Shown here in pieces: positions 25,661 through 33,712 of a stretch of DNA of 64,000 nt. The position numbers and the translations under genes were made by a program. The stretch's first letter is position 1. The number at the start of each line of letters is the position of its first letter. The notes under the pieces were generated by a model. That model had not been told where the DNA came from, did not search any database, and worked only from the letters and a program-made list of their open reading frames with translations. This stretch comes from Thermomonospora echinospora. GTDB taxonomy: Bacteria > Actinomycetota > Actinomycetes > Streptosporangiales > Streptosporangiaceae. The DNA is taken from assembly GCF_900108175.1 (NCBI RefSeq), contig NZ_FNVO01000019.1:93512-157511 (forward strand), written 5' to 3'.

Positions 25661-26413
25661 TTACGGCACCTTCCGGAGAAGACGGCGTGGCAGCAGCCGA
25701 ATGATCCAGGCGATGATCCGCATGGAACGGGGCGTCCACAGGACGGTCCGGCGACGCCAGACGGCTTCGGTGACCGCGGCCGCCACCGCCTCCGGACTGC
25801 TGGTCAATGGCCGATCGGGTAGGTGAGCGGTCATCCTCGTCCGTACCGGGCCCGCCCTGACCACCAGGACATCGACTCCGCTTCCGTCGAGGGAGTCGGC
25901 CAGCCCTCGATAGAAGGCGTCCATGCCGGCTTTGGTGGCTCCGTAGATGAAATTGGAGTGGCGCGGCCGTACGGCGGCCACGGACGACAACGCGACGATC
26001 ACTCCATGCCCCTGGCGGCGCATGGCCCGCGCGAGGATGATCCCCACGTTCATGGCGGCGGTGAAATTGACCGTGGCCAGATGAGCGGCGGTGGCGGGGT
26101 CGTTTTCTGGAGCCGGCTGATCTCCCAGCACGCCAAAGGCCACGATCGCCACGTCGATGTCCCCGGCACTGAAACTCTGCTGAAGCGCAGTCTGCTGGGA
26201 GGCCAGATCCTTGGCATCGAAATCGACCGTATCCACGCGGGTGGCACGGGCGGTCAGCCGAGCGACGGCCGAGTCGAGTCGCTCGGACGGGCGTCCCGCG
26301 AGCACGACCCGTACCGGACGCCTGTCGAGGTAGCGGTCGACTATGGCCAAGCCGATCTCCGAGGTGCCGCCGAGCAGGAGTACGGACTGGGGAACGCCCA
26401 GCGCGTCGATCAC
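25661..26413 (-). CDS. dprE2: Decaprenylphosphoryl-2-keto-ribose reductase DprE2-like (SDR)
   Basis: Reduces the 2-keto intermediate made by DprE1 to decaprenylphosphoryl-arabinose using NAD(P)H. The 250-residue short-chain dehydrogenase has the nucleotide-binding motif LLLGGTSEIG, the active-site Ser in VALSSVAAVRP and the Tyr-x3-Lys catalytic pair (IYGATKAGMDAF). The C-terminal hydrophobic/basic tail (MRIIAWIIRLLPRRLLRKVP) is as in DprE2, probably membrane-associating. GTG 26413 overlaps the dprE1 stop (GTGA), so the two are coupled. Assignment rests on the adjacent DprE1 and UbiA as well as on the sequence. Confidence 0.88.
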   Translation of the reverse strand: MIDALGVPQSVLLLGGTSEIGLAIVDRYLDRRPVRVVLAGRPSERLDSAVARLTARATRVDTVDFDAKDLASQQTALQQSFSAGDIDVAIVAFGVLGDQPAPENDPATAAHLATVNFTAAMNVGIILARAMRRQGHGVIVALSSVAAVRPRHSNFIYGATKAGMDAFYRGLADSLDGSGVDVLVVRAGPVRTRMTAHLPDRPLTSSPEAVAAAVTEAVWRRRTVLWTPRSMRIIAWIIRLLPRRLLRKVP

Positions 26414-27735
26414 AGGGACAGCCTCCTTGCCAGGTCGGAAGTGAAGATCCCGGCCGGATCCAGTGCGCGGCGCACTGCGCGGAACCGAGCCAGCTTCGGA
26501 TACATCGCGGTCAGCACATCAGGCCGTAGCCGCGCATCCTTGGCGAGATAGACCCTGCCGCCCGCACCCGCGACCAGACGGTCGAGGCGGTCGAGACGGT
26601 CGGCCAACGCCGTGCAGGCCGGGAGATCGGCGGCGAGCGTCCAGCCCGCGGTGGGGAAGGAAAGCAGCCCAGAGCCGCCCGGCCCCAGGCGCTTGAGCAC
26701 CGCCAGAGACACGCCCCGATCCGCCGATGCCAGCATCGTGATGACCCGGTGCAGGGTTTCGGCCGCGTCATGCGGGAGGACGAACTGGTATTGAACGAAA
26801 CCGCCCCGCCCGTACGCCCGGTTCCAGGCGATCACCCGGTCGAGCGGGAAGAAGTAATCGGCCATGGGCCGGGCCACGCTGCGGGGAACCGATGGGGCAC
26901 GGCGGTAGATCACGCTGTTCGCTGCGCCAATGACCTGTGGTCTGAACAGGGGCGACACCGGAACGGCAAGGGCGGGCGAGGATCTGACCGCGGCATATGC
27001 GAGCGGGTCCGTCCCGGGAGGCAATTCGTCCGGCTCTGCCGGCGAGCCGAGGGTGAGAACGCCACGGCCGGTCCGCGCTCCCGTACGGGAGAGATCCAGC
27101 CAGGCGACCGCGTGGTCGGCCGTCATCAGTCCGGCGAGCACCGAGTCGAGCCGACCGGCCCGCTGCCGCGTCACCCTCACCCATGCCGTCGTCACCGGGA
27201 TCAGGCGTAGGGTGGCTCGCAGCACGACCCCTGTCAGGCCCATGCCTCCGACCGTCGCCTGGAAGACCTCGGAGCCCGGCGTCGCAGTACGCACGGAGCC
27301 GTTCCCGGTGAGCAGGTCGAATGCGAGCACATGGGCGCCGAATCCGCCCTGGCTTCCGTGGTTCTTACCGTGGACGTCGGCTGCGATCGCCCCGCCGACG
27401 GTCACGTGGCCGGTGCCGGGAATCACCGGCAGGCACCAGCCCGCAGGAACCACGGTGCGCAGTAGCCGATCCAGCGTCACCCCCGACTCCACGGTGACGA
27501 CACCCTGCCGCGCGTCCCAGCTCACGATCCGGGCACGTCGCGTCATGTCGACGATCACGCCTCCGGCGTTCTGCGCCACGTCCCCGTAGGCTCGTCCACT
27601 GCCGCGCGCCAGCAGGCCACGCGGGCCGGCGCCCAGCACGGCGGCGATCAGCGCCTCGTCGTCGGCCCCCGTGATCACGCGGGCGGCGCTCGGCGCCGTA
27701 CGGCCCCACCCGGTCAGCATCCTGCTCTCGGTCAT
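26410..27735 (-). CDS. dprE1: Decaprenylphosphoryl-ribose oxidase DprE1-like
   Basis: FAD enzyme that oxidises the 2'-OH of decaprenylphosphoryl-ribose. The 441-residue product shows the FAD-binding PP-type motif (LLARGSGRAYGDVAQNAGG), the covalent/flavin-proximal segment HVTVGGAIAADVHGKNHG (His122 equivalent to M. tuberculosis His132) and the ending RVYLAKDARL (Lys399 equivalent to Lys418) and LDPAGIFTSDLARRL. In the stretch LSFPTAGWTLAADLP, Ala368 occupies the position of Cys387, the residue alkylated by benzothiazinones, which is an inherent change. ATG 27735 overlaps the ubiA stop (ATGA). Operon with ubiA upstream and dprE2 downstream. Confidence 0.92.
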   Translation of the reverse strand: MTESRMLTGWGRTAPSAARVITGADDEALIAAVLGAGPRGLLARGSGRAYGDVAQNAGGVIVDMTRRARIVSWDARQGVVTVESGVTLDRLLRTVVPAGWCLPVIPGTGHVTVGGAIAADVHGKNHGSQGGFGAHVLAFDLLTGNGSVRTATPGSEVFQATVGGMGLTGVVLRATLRLIPVTTAWVRVTRQRAGRLDSVLAGLMTADHAVAWLDLSRTGARTGRGVLTLGSPAEPDELPPGTDPLAYAAVRSSPALAVPVSPLFRPQVIGAANSVIYRRAPSVPRSVARPMADYFFPLDRVIAWNRAYGRGGFVQYQFVLPHDAAETLHRVITMLASADRGVSLAVLKRLGPGGSGLLSFPTAGWTLAADLPACTALADRLDRLDRLVAGAGGRVYLAKDARLRPDVLTAMYPKLARFRAVRRALDPAGIFTSDLARRLSL

Positions 27736-28577
27736 GCGAACCCGCGTGCCGCGAAGATGCCCAGCCAAGTCATCCCGAGCGCCTGCAACGTCCTGTCCTT
27801 CTGCACCAGGTCTTCGGGATACGCCGCCCGCGCCCCGTTGATCGCCTCCATGTACCGGAGCAGGGCCAGCGCGAAGGGGATCAGGGACATCGCGGAGAAA
27901 GCATTGCCCTCACCGAAGGCCCAGATCGCGTAGGCCGTCATCGCAACCGCCACGGAGCACAACCACGCCAGCCGAAGATGCACGACCCGATATCGCGACA
28001 GTGACGGCCGGATCCGGACCTTGGCCGCGCCGAACACCACCGCCTCGCTGTAACGCTTACCTGTCACAACGAAGAGCGATCCCGCACAGGTCGTCACCAG
28101 CAGCCAGAATGAGACAGTGGCCCCGGTGGCCTGACCTCCAGCGATCACCCGCAACGGGAACCCGGAGGCCACCGCCAGCAGATCGGTGACGACAAGGTTG
28201 CGCAGCAGGAAACAGTAGGCCAGGGAGACCGCCGCATAGACTCCGATGACGCTGCCCAGCCGGATCGATAGGCCGAGCAGCAGACCGGTCGCCACCAGCA
28301 GGGCGCCCACGGCGATCGCCAAGCGCGGCGTCAGCGCCCGCGCCGCCACCGGCCGTAGCCGTTTGGTCGGATGCTCCCGGTCATGATCGGCGTCCCGTAC
28401 GTCGTTGATGAAATAGACACCGGACGCGGTGAGCGAGAAGGCGACGAAGGCCACGACGAGCCGGGCGGCGGGGCGGGGCTCTGGGAGGACACCGGAGGTG
28501 AGGGACGGGGCGATGAGGAGGATGTTCTTTATCCACTGCCGCGGCCTGGCCGAGCGCAGCAGGTCGCGCAACGGCAT
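27732..28577 (-). CDS. ubiA: UbiA-family decaprenyl-phosphate phosphoribosyltransferase
   Basis: Membrane enzyme that joins PRPP-derived phosphoribose to polyprenyl phosphate, the first committed step to decaprenylphosphoryl-arabinose (Rv3806c type). The 281-residue product has about eight hydrophobic segments and the aspartate-rich motif NDVRDADHDREHPTKRLRP (residues 58-76), which matches the phosphoribosyltransferase branch of UbiA rather than quinone prenyltransferases. A second polar loop contains TGKRYSEAVVFG. It begins 3 nt after the oxidoreductase stop and overlaps dprE1, so the four genes form one operon. Confidence comes from motif plus dprE1/dprE2. Confidence 0.9.
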   Translation of the reverse strand: MPLRDLLRSARPRQWIKNILLIAPSLTSGVLPEPRPAARLVVAFVAFSLTASGVYFINDVRDADHDREHPTKRLRPVAARALTPRLAIAVGALLVATGLLLGLSIRLGSVIGVYAAVSLAYCFLLRNLVVTDLLAVASGFPLRVIAGGQATGATVSFWLLVTTCAGSLFVVTGKRYSEAVVFGAAKVRIRPSLSRYRVVHLRLAWLCSVAVAMTAYAIWAFGEGNAFSAMSLIPFALALLRYMEAINGARAAYPEDLVQKDRTLQALGMTWLGIFAARGFA

Positions 28578-28580
28578 CGC

Positions 28581-29510
28581 CTAGCCCAGCCTGGACACGA
28601 CTTGGGCGAACGCCTCGTAGGCGTCGGAGGTGACAACGAAGTAGGAGATGCCGTATCGCTCGCGGTGCTCCTGGATGGCATCCACCAGCCTGCTGGTATC
28701 TCCCAGCAGCAGATGGGGCGACCGGAGCGCCTCCTTTGGAAGCAACCCTGTCAGCGGGGCAAGGTCGGCGGCCGTTCCCCACGCGTCGCCGGCCACCACT
28801 GTGTAGTAGACCCGGACGCTGAGCTCCAGCGCTTCGAACCGGGCCCCGGCCGCGGCACGGATCCAGTCCACCTTGGTGGCGGTCGCCGACGCTGTCATGG
28901 TCCCGGCGGCGGACGCATCCGAACGGCCCGACGCCAGGTTGGGGTTGAGGCTGACGATGTCCGCCTCACGCGCGGCCAGCGACAGGACCGCACGGCCACC
29001 GCCGCCCACCATCAACGGCGGCCGAGGCTGTTGCACCGGCCGGGGCAGCCCCGGCATCCTCTCGCAGGAGTAGTGGTCGCCGGAGAAGTCGAACCACTCG
29101 TTGCCCAGAAGGCCCTTGATGACAGCGATGGCCTCGGCGAGCCGGGCCACGCGCGTGGGCGGGTCGGGCAGGCCGATTCCGAGCCGGGCATGCTCATCGT
29201 GGTTCCAGCCGGCACCGATGCCCACCTCCAACCGCCCGCCGGTCAGCAGGTCGACGGTCGCCGCCTCCTTGGCCAGCAGCGCCGGATGGCGGAACTCGTT
29301 GGCGAGCACGTGGGAGCCGACCCGCAGAGTCGTCGTGGCGTCCGCGGCCGCCAGCATCGCCGGGATCGGCGCCAGCTGGTCGCCGAGATGGTCGATGACG
29401 AGCAGCGTCCGGTAGCCCAAGTCCTCAACGGCGCGAGCCATGTCGCGCCATCCGGCGGCGGTCCGTGCGCCCGCCGCTTCCACCCCGAAACGGAATGGCC
29501 GAATCTCCAC
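28581..29510 (-). CDS. LLM-class (F420-dependent) flavin oxidoreductase
   Basis: Luciferase-like TIM-barrel oxidoreductase of 309 residues. Family features are RPFRFGVEAAG at the start, LGYRTLLVIDHLGDQL, TTLRVGSHVLANEFRHPALL, and LTGGRLEVGIGAGWNHDEHA, which shape the F420/FMN pocket. The substrate is unknown. GTG 29510 was preferred because GGAGG lies seven bases upstream; GTG 29513 is alternative. It is the first gene of the ubiA-dprE1-dprE2 operon and is divergent from the MocA-type oxidoreductase, so it may modify the sugar or aglycone made here. Confidence 0.88.
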   Translation of the reverse strand: MEIRPFRFGVEAAGARTAAGWRDMARAVEDLGYRTLLVIDHLGDQLAPIPAMLAAADATTTLRVGSHVLANEFRHPALLAKEAATVDLLTGGRLEVGIGAGWNHDEHARLGIGLPDPPTRVARLAEAIAVIKGLLGNEWFDFSGDHYSCERMPGLPRPVQQPRPPLMVGGGGRAVLSLAAREADIVSLNPNLASGRSDASAAGTMTASATATKVDWIRAAAGARFEALELSVRVYYTVVAGDAWGTAADLAPLTGLLPKEALRSPHLLLGDTSRLVDAIQEHRERYGISYFVVTSDAYEAFAQVVSRLG

Positions 29511-29639
29511 CACGTCACCTCCGTGCGCACAGCCGGTGATCGCCGAGCCGCTGCCCCTTGCCATTTTCCGATATCGATCTCTAAATGGATACAGGGTTGG
29601 CGGGCATCGGCCACGGGCTCACTCTTACGCGAGGTGCAC

Positions 29640-30761
29640 ATGCTGGTTCCTTCCGTCGGGTGCGCGGTGGTCGGCTGCGGTGACGTCTCCACCAAATACC
29701 TGCGTACTCTGCGCGCGGCCCCGATCATCGACATCGTCGCCTGCTGCGACGTGCTCCCGGAACGGGCCCGCCGCCTGGCCGCCCGGTGTGCGCGGGCCGT
29801 CTCGGCGTCCCTTCCGGAGATCCTGGCTGACCCGGCGGTGGAGCTGGTGATCAACCTGACCCCGCCACAACAGCACACCGAGATCACCCTGCGGGCGTTG
29901 CGCGCCGGGAAATCCGTCTACACCGAGAAGCCGGTCGCCACCTCGCCGGAGGAATTGGCCGAAGTGCTGGTCATGGCCGGAAACGGCGATGCGATGTTGG
30001 GCGGCGCCCCCGACACCGCTCTCGGGCCCGCCGCCCAGGCGGCCCGCCGCGCCATCGACGAGGGCCGGATAGGACGGCCGCTCGGCGCCTCCGCGGCGCT
30101 ACTGACGCCCGGCCACGAACGCTCCTGCCCCACTCCGGAGGTCTTCTACCGGAAAGGAGCGGGGCCGCTGCTGGACATGGGCGTCTACTACCTGACCATG
30201 CTGGTGAGTCTGCTCGGACCCGTGCGCGAGGTCGTGGGCGCGCACAGCCGCCCGTCTCCCCTGCGGGTGATCGATACCGGCCCCAGGGCCCGGACGTCCT
30301 TCGCCACGGAGGTACCAACCCATGTTGCGGCGCTGCTCGTGTTCGAGAACAGGGAGATCGTCACCCTGACGGCGAGTTTCGAGGTCTGGGGCACTCGGGT
30401 GCCTCATCTTGAGATATTCGGAACGGAGGGAACGCTGTCCATTCCCGACCCAAACTTCTATACCGGCGCGGTCCGGCTGAAGGCCGCCCGGTCCCGGGAG
30501 TGGATTCCGCTGCCCTACCCACCGGACGCACCGGTGGGACGCGGCATTGGAGTCATCGACATGGCGCACGCCCTGCGCGGCCTGACCGGGCAGCGACTGA
30601 CCGGCGGCATCATCGGCCATGTCGTGGAGACCATGCTGGCTGTCGAGGCCGAGAAGACCGCCGCCACAACGTTGGCTTCCCGGTGCGATCGCCCGGCGCC
30701 GCTACGGTCTGCTCCGTCTCCCACCGGGTGCTGGTGGTGCGAGCAGTGCGGTGACGAGTGA
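29640..30761 (+). CDS. Gfo/Idh/MocA-family oxidoreductase
   Basis: NAD(P)-dependent sugar or inositol dehydrogenase type. The 373-residue product opens with a Rossmann motif (CAVVGCGDVSTKYLRTL) and carries the family's catalytic lysine motif EKP (YTEKPVATSPEEL). The C-terminal beta-sheet domain contains LDMGVYYLTMLVSLLGPVRE. ATG 29640 uses GCGAGGTGC as ribosome site. Its stop overlaps the GTG of the membrane protein gene that follows (GTGA), so the two are coupled. With a GT-C-like protein and a carbamoyltransferase downstream, a role in tailoring a sugar is likely but unproven. Confidence 0.9.
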   Translation: MLVPSVGCAVVGCGDVSTKYLRTLRAAPIIDIVACCDVLPERARRLAARCARAVSASLPEILADPAVELVINLTPPQQHTEITLRALRAGKSVYTEKPVATSPEELAEVLVMAGNGDAMLGGAPDTALGPAAQAARRAIDEGRIGRPLGASAALLTPGHERSCPTPEVFYRKGAGPLLDMGVYYLTMLVSLLGPVREVVGAHSRPSPLRVIDTGPRARTSFATEVPTHVAALLVFENREIVTLTASFEVWGTRVPHLEIFGTEGTLSIPDPNFYTGAVRLKAARSREWIPLPYPPDAPVGRGIGVIDMAHALRGLTGQRLTGGIIGHVVETMLAVEAEKTAATTLASRCDRPAPLRSAPSPTGCWWCEQCGDE

Positions 30762-31648
30762 CCGCCGCGGCCTGGTCGCTCTGCCTCGCCCTGGTACTGG
30801 CCGGGCTGAGCCGGATCAACTGGCCCGTCCAGGCCGTCAGCCCTGATGGCCGTCGATACCTGACGGCGGGCTCCGGGCGGCCGGTGTCACTGCCCTTCAT
30901 GCTGCGCTGGCTGCTGCCCAGGTTGTGCGGGGACTCCCTGCGGCGGTGGCGCTGGTGCACGACGGCCCATCTCGTCGCACTCCCGCCGCTGGTCACCGTG
31001 TGGATGGCACCCTGGGTGGCCGACGATCGCCTGCGGGTGATCGGCGGCCTGCTCCTCTGCGGCATGCCGGGCATCTGGCGGATCCAGTTGCGCTGGCCGG
31101 TGCTCGTGGACGGGACCGCGATGGCCTGGGCGCTGGGCTCGGCGATCTGCTTCCAACACGGGCTGTGGGTTCCCGGCATCGCGGCGGTCCTGGTCTCCGG
31201 ATGCGTCAAAGAGACGGCCCCGGTGTTCGCCGCGTGCTTCGCCTGGCACTGGGTCGCCCTGGTCGGGCTGGCCGCCCCGCTGGTACGACGGCTGACCGGG
31301 ACCATCGGGGAGGACCTCTTCGGCCAGCCGGACCTGCTGAAGGATCCGTGGCGAGCGGGCAGCCTCTACCACGCCGGCAAGTGGTTCGACCCGCTGGCCA
31401 TGCTGACGCCCTGGGGTGCGGGACTCCTGGCAGCCCTCAGCGTCGACACCCGAATCGCGCCCATGCTCATCGTCACCGTGGCGCTCGCCTACGCCCAATT
31501 GCTCATCGCCACCGACACCGCGCGCCTGTACCAATGGGCGGCCCCGCCCGTGGTCCTGGGCGCTGTCCAGGTGATGCCCAGCCGCTGGGCCATCGCAATC
31601 CTGATCGTCCACCTGTGCAATCCATGGGCGGGCAGTGCCGAGACATAG
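30758..31648 (+). CDS. Polytopic membrane protein, possible GT-C glycosyltransferase
   Basis: A 296-residue protein with seven or eight hydrophobic segments. The first extracytoplasmic-type loop is NWPVQAVSPDGRRYLTAGSG and is followed by RPVSLPFMLRWLLPRL; a conserved-looking VSGCVKETAPVFAACFAW lies in a later loop. This arrangement (acidic residue after the first segment, K-E-T motif in a later one) resembles small GT-C enzymes that use polyprenyl-phosphate sugars. The decaprenylphosphoryl-arabinose genes next door would supply such a donor. GTG 30758 overlaps the stop of the upstream gene. The glycosyltransferase call is inference; an integral membrane protein is certain. Confidence 0.6.
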   Translation: MTAAAWSLCLALVLAGLSRINWPVQAVSPDGRRYLTAGSGRPVSLPFMLRWLLPRLCGDSLRRWRWCTTAHLVALPPLVTVWMAPWVADDRLRVIGGLLLCGMPGIWRIQLRWPVLVDGTAMAWALGSAICFQHGLWVPGIAAVLVSGCVKETAPVFAACFAWHWVALVGLAAPLVRRLTGTIGEDLFGQPDLLKDPWRAGSLYHAGKWFDPLAMLTPWGAGLLAALSVDTRIAPMLIVTVALAYAQLLIATDTARLYQWAAPPVVLGAVQVMPSRWAIAILIVHLCNPWAGSAET

Positions 31649-31662
31649 AGGAGAAGATCGAC

Positions 31663-33246
31663 ATGACGGGCGTCGTGGGTTTTGGTGGCTCCATTCACGA
31701 CTTCGCGACCTGGCTGATCACCAGCGACAACGGCAGCATCGCCATCGAGGACGAACGGCTCAGCAGGGTTCGGCATGCGCTGCTGGACCCCGACCCCTGC
31801 CGTGCCTCGCTGGCGTACTGCCTGGATGCGGCAGGGCTCCAGGTCGGGGACGTCCGGGCGTTCTCCGCCAACGACATGCTCACACCGTTGCGTACGTGGC
31901 AGCCAGAGATCCCGATCCAGTGGGTCAACCATCACCTGTCGCACGCCGCGAGCACGTTTTTCACCAGTCCTTTTGAGACCGCGGTGGTGTTGGTCGCGGA
32001 CGGTGCCGGAAGCATCATCGGGGCAGGCTCGGCCGACCGGCACGAGCGAGAGACGACCACCTGGATGCTCGGTCACGGTAACGAGCTCACCCGGCTCGGG
32101 CAGGTCGTAGGCGCCAAGCGGGGGCCGGCCTCATCCAACGATCTCGATGCACTGATGTCCAACTCGCTCGGCGATTTCTACCGCGCGGTCACCGAAGGGA
32201 TCGGGTTCGGGTTCATGCACGCGGGCAAGGTGATGGCGCTGGCGTCTTATGGCGACGGCCGTTTCACCGACACCCTGATGGAGGCCGTTGCGCTGCTCCC
32301 GGACGGACGGTTCACCATCACCCTGGACGGCCCCCACGGGGTGGTCGACCGGATACGGCGGCTGCGCGGCGATGGCGGACCCGGCGCGTTCGCGACCGAC
32401 GCGTGCATCGCCCACGCGGGCCAGCAGATCCTGGAACGTGTCCTGCTGCATGTACTGGCGCATGCCTGGTCGGTGACAGGCTGCCCCAACCTGTGCCTGG
32501 CCGGAGGGGTCGCGCTCAACTGTGCCTTCAACGGCAAGATCATCAAGAACACCGGATTCGAACAGGTCCATGTGGTGTGCGCGCCCGGCGACGATGGGAC
32601 CGCGCTCGGGGCCGCGATACTGGCCAGCCTCGAGCTCGATCCGCCCGCCTCGACGGTCCGGTTCCCGATCAGCCCGTACCAGGGACGTGAGTACGGTCCC
32701 GCACAGATCGATGAGCAGGTGCTGCGGCGTACCGCCGAGTTGCTCGATCAGGGCAAGGTGGTCGGCTGGTATCAAGGGCGCTCGGAGTTCGGGCCGCGGG
32801 CGCTCGGCAACCGCAGCATTCTCGCCGACCCCCGGCGTGTCGACCTGGCGAAGCGAATCAATGCTCGGATCAAGCACCGCGAGTGGTTCCGACCGCTCGC
32901 CCCGGTGGTCCTGGCGGACCACGCCGAGGAATATTTCGAGGCCGACTGCCCATCGCCGTGGATGCAGTTCGCCTGGCCGATCCGTGCGGAGCACCAGGCC
33001 ACGCTGGCGGGAGTGTGCCATGTGGACGGCACCGCACGGGTGCAGACGCTGCGACCGCAGGAACAGCCTTCGCTGGCCCGGCTATTGATGGAGTTCGCCG
33101 CACTCGGCGCCCCACCGGTCCTGCTGAACACCTCCCTCAACATCCGCGGCGAGCCGATCGCCGAGACCCCGGACGAGGCCATGGCGGTGTTCCGCCGAAG
33201 CGAGATCGACGCCATCGTCATCAACGGCACGCTCCTGGAGCGTTAG
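31663..33246 (+). CDS. NodU/CmcH-type carbamoyltransferase
   Basis: Transfers a carbamoyl group from carbamoyl phosphate/ATP to a hydroxyl, as in NodU (Nod factor) and CmcH (cephamycin). The 527-residue product has the N-terminal ASKHA domain with the metal-binding His cluster (WVNHHLSHAASTFFTSP), GFMHAGKVMALASYG, and LCLAGGVALNCAFNGK, and the C-terminal domain signature GRSEFGPRALGNRSILADP and PPVLLNTSLNIRGEPI. GGAG precedes ATG 31663, 14 nt after the GT-C-like gene. As last gene of this operon it may carbamoylate the sugar. The acceptor cannot be read from sequence. Confidence 0.93.
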   Translation: MTGVVGFGGSIHDFATWLITSDNGSIAIEDERLSRVRHALLDPDPCRASLAYCLDAAGLQVGDVRAFSANDMLTPLRTWQPEIPIQWVNHHLSHAASTFFTSPFETAVVLVADGAGSIIGAGSADRHERETTTWMLGHGNELTRLGQVVGAKRGPASSNDLDALMSNSLGDFYRAVTEGIGFGFMHAGKVMALASYGDGRFTDTLMEAVALLPDGRFTITLDGPHGVVDRIRRLRGDGGPGAFATDACIAHAGQQILERVLLHVLAHAWSVTGCPNLCLAGGVALNCAFNGKIIKNTGFEQVHVVCAPGDDGTALGAAILASLELDPPASTVRFPISPYQGREYGPAQIDEQVLRRTAELLDQGKVVGWYQGRSEFGPRALGNRSILADPRRVDLAKRINARIKHREWFRPLAPVVLADHAEEYFEADCPSPWMQFAWPIRAEHQATLAGVCHVDGTARVQTLRPQEQPSLARLLMEFAALGAPPVLLNTSLNIRGEPIAETPDEAMAVFRRSEIDAIVINGTLLER

Positions 33247-33292
33247 TGCCGCGTTCCCCTTCGGGTGTGCCGCCTTTGCGGAACGCAGCACT
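33245..33292. terminator. Terminator between carbamoyltransferase and the convergent small gene
   Basis: Imperfect inverted repeat, AGTGCCGCGTTCC (33245-33257) and GGAACGCAGCACT (33280-33292), one mismatch, 22-nt loop. It overlaps the stop codons of both convergent genes and should act in both directions. Confidence 0.65.
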
Positions 33293-33647
33293 AGCCGTCG
33301 GCTTCGAGAAGCCTGCCCGACACCGGGTCCATGGCGGGCAATCTGCCGAAGCGCGTCAGGCGTCGCCGCACGCTGTCCATCGGCCGCCCCAGATGGGCCG
33401 CCACGGCTGCGATGTCGTACCAGGCGTCGAAGCTCCGCACCAGCGCCGCGTCCTCAGCGTCGGTCCACGGCCGGTCCTCGGCGGCCAACGTCTCGGCGAC
33501 GGCTTCGAGCAGCTCTCCGATCCGGGCAGGAGTTACCGGCTCCTCCTGCGGCGAGCGCACATGGACGGTCAGTTCCAGGGCTCTGGACTGCGCCTGGATC
33601 ACATACTCTCCGTCCGCACCGGAAATGTTTCGGACAATCGCCTTCAT
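33291..33647 (-). CDS. Small SANT/Myb-like protein divergent from the NB-ARC gene
   Basis: A 118-residue protein. The C-terminal half, PWTDAEDAALVRSFDAWYDI followed by AAVAAHLGRPMDSVRRRLTR, has the Trp-Asp/Glu-rich pattern and three-helix spacing of SANT/Myb-like DNA-binding domains. The N-terminal half (VIQAQSRALELTVHVRSPQE) looks beta-rich and has no recognised domain. It is divergently transcribed from the NB-ARC-TPR gene 65 bp away and could regulate it or be a partner of it. Its function is not known. Confidence 0.75.
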   Translation of the reverse strand: MKAIVRNISGADGEYVIQAQSRALELTVHVRSPQEEPVTPARIGELLEAVAETLAAEDRPWTDAEDAALVRSFDAWYDIAAVAAHLGRPMDSVRRRLTRFGRLPAMDPVSGRLLEADG

Positions 33648-33712
33648 CAGGGGCCTCCTCGGAGATAATCCGCTTGTCCCTCATGGTTCCTTCCCCGACG
33701 AGGGCTGGTGCG

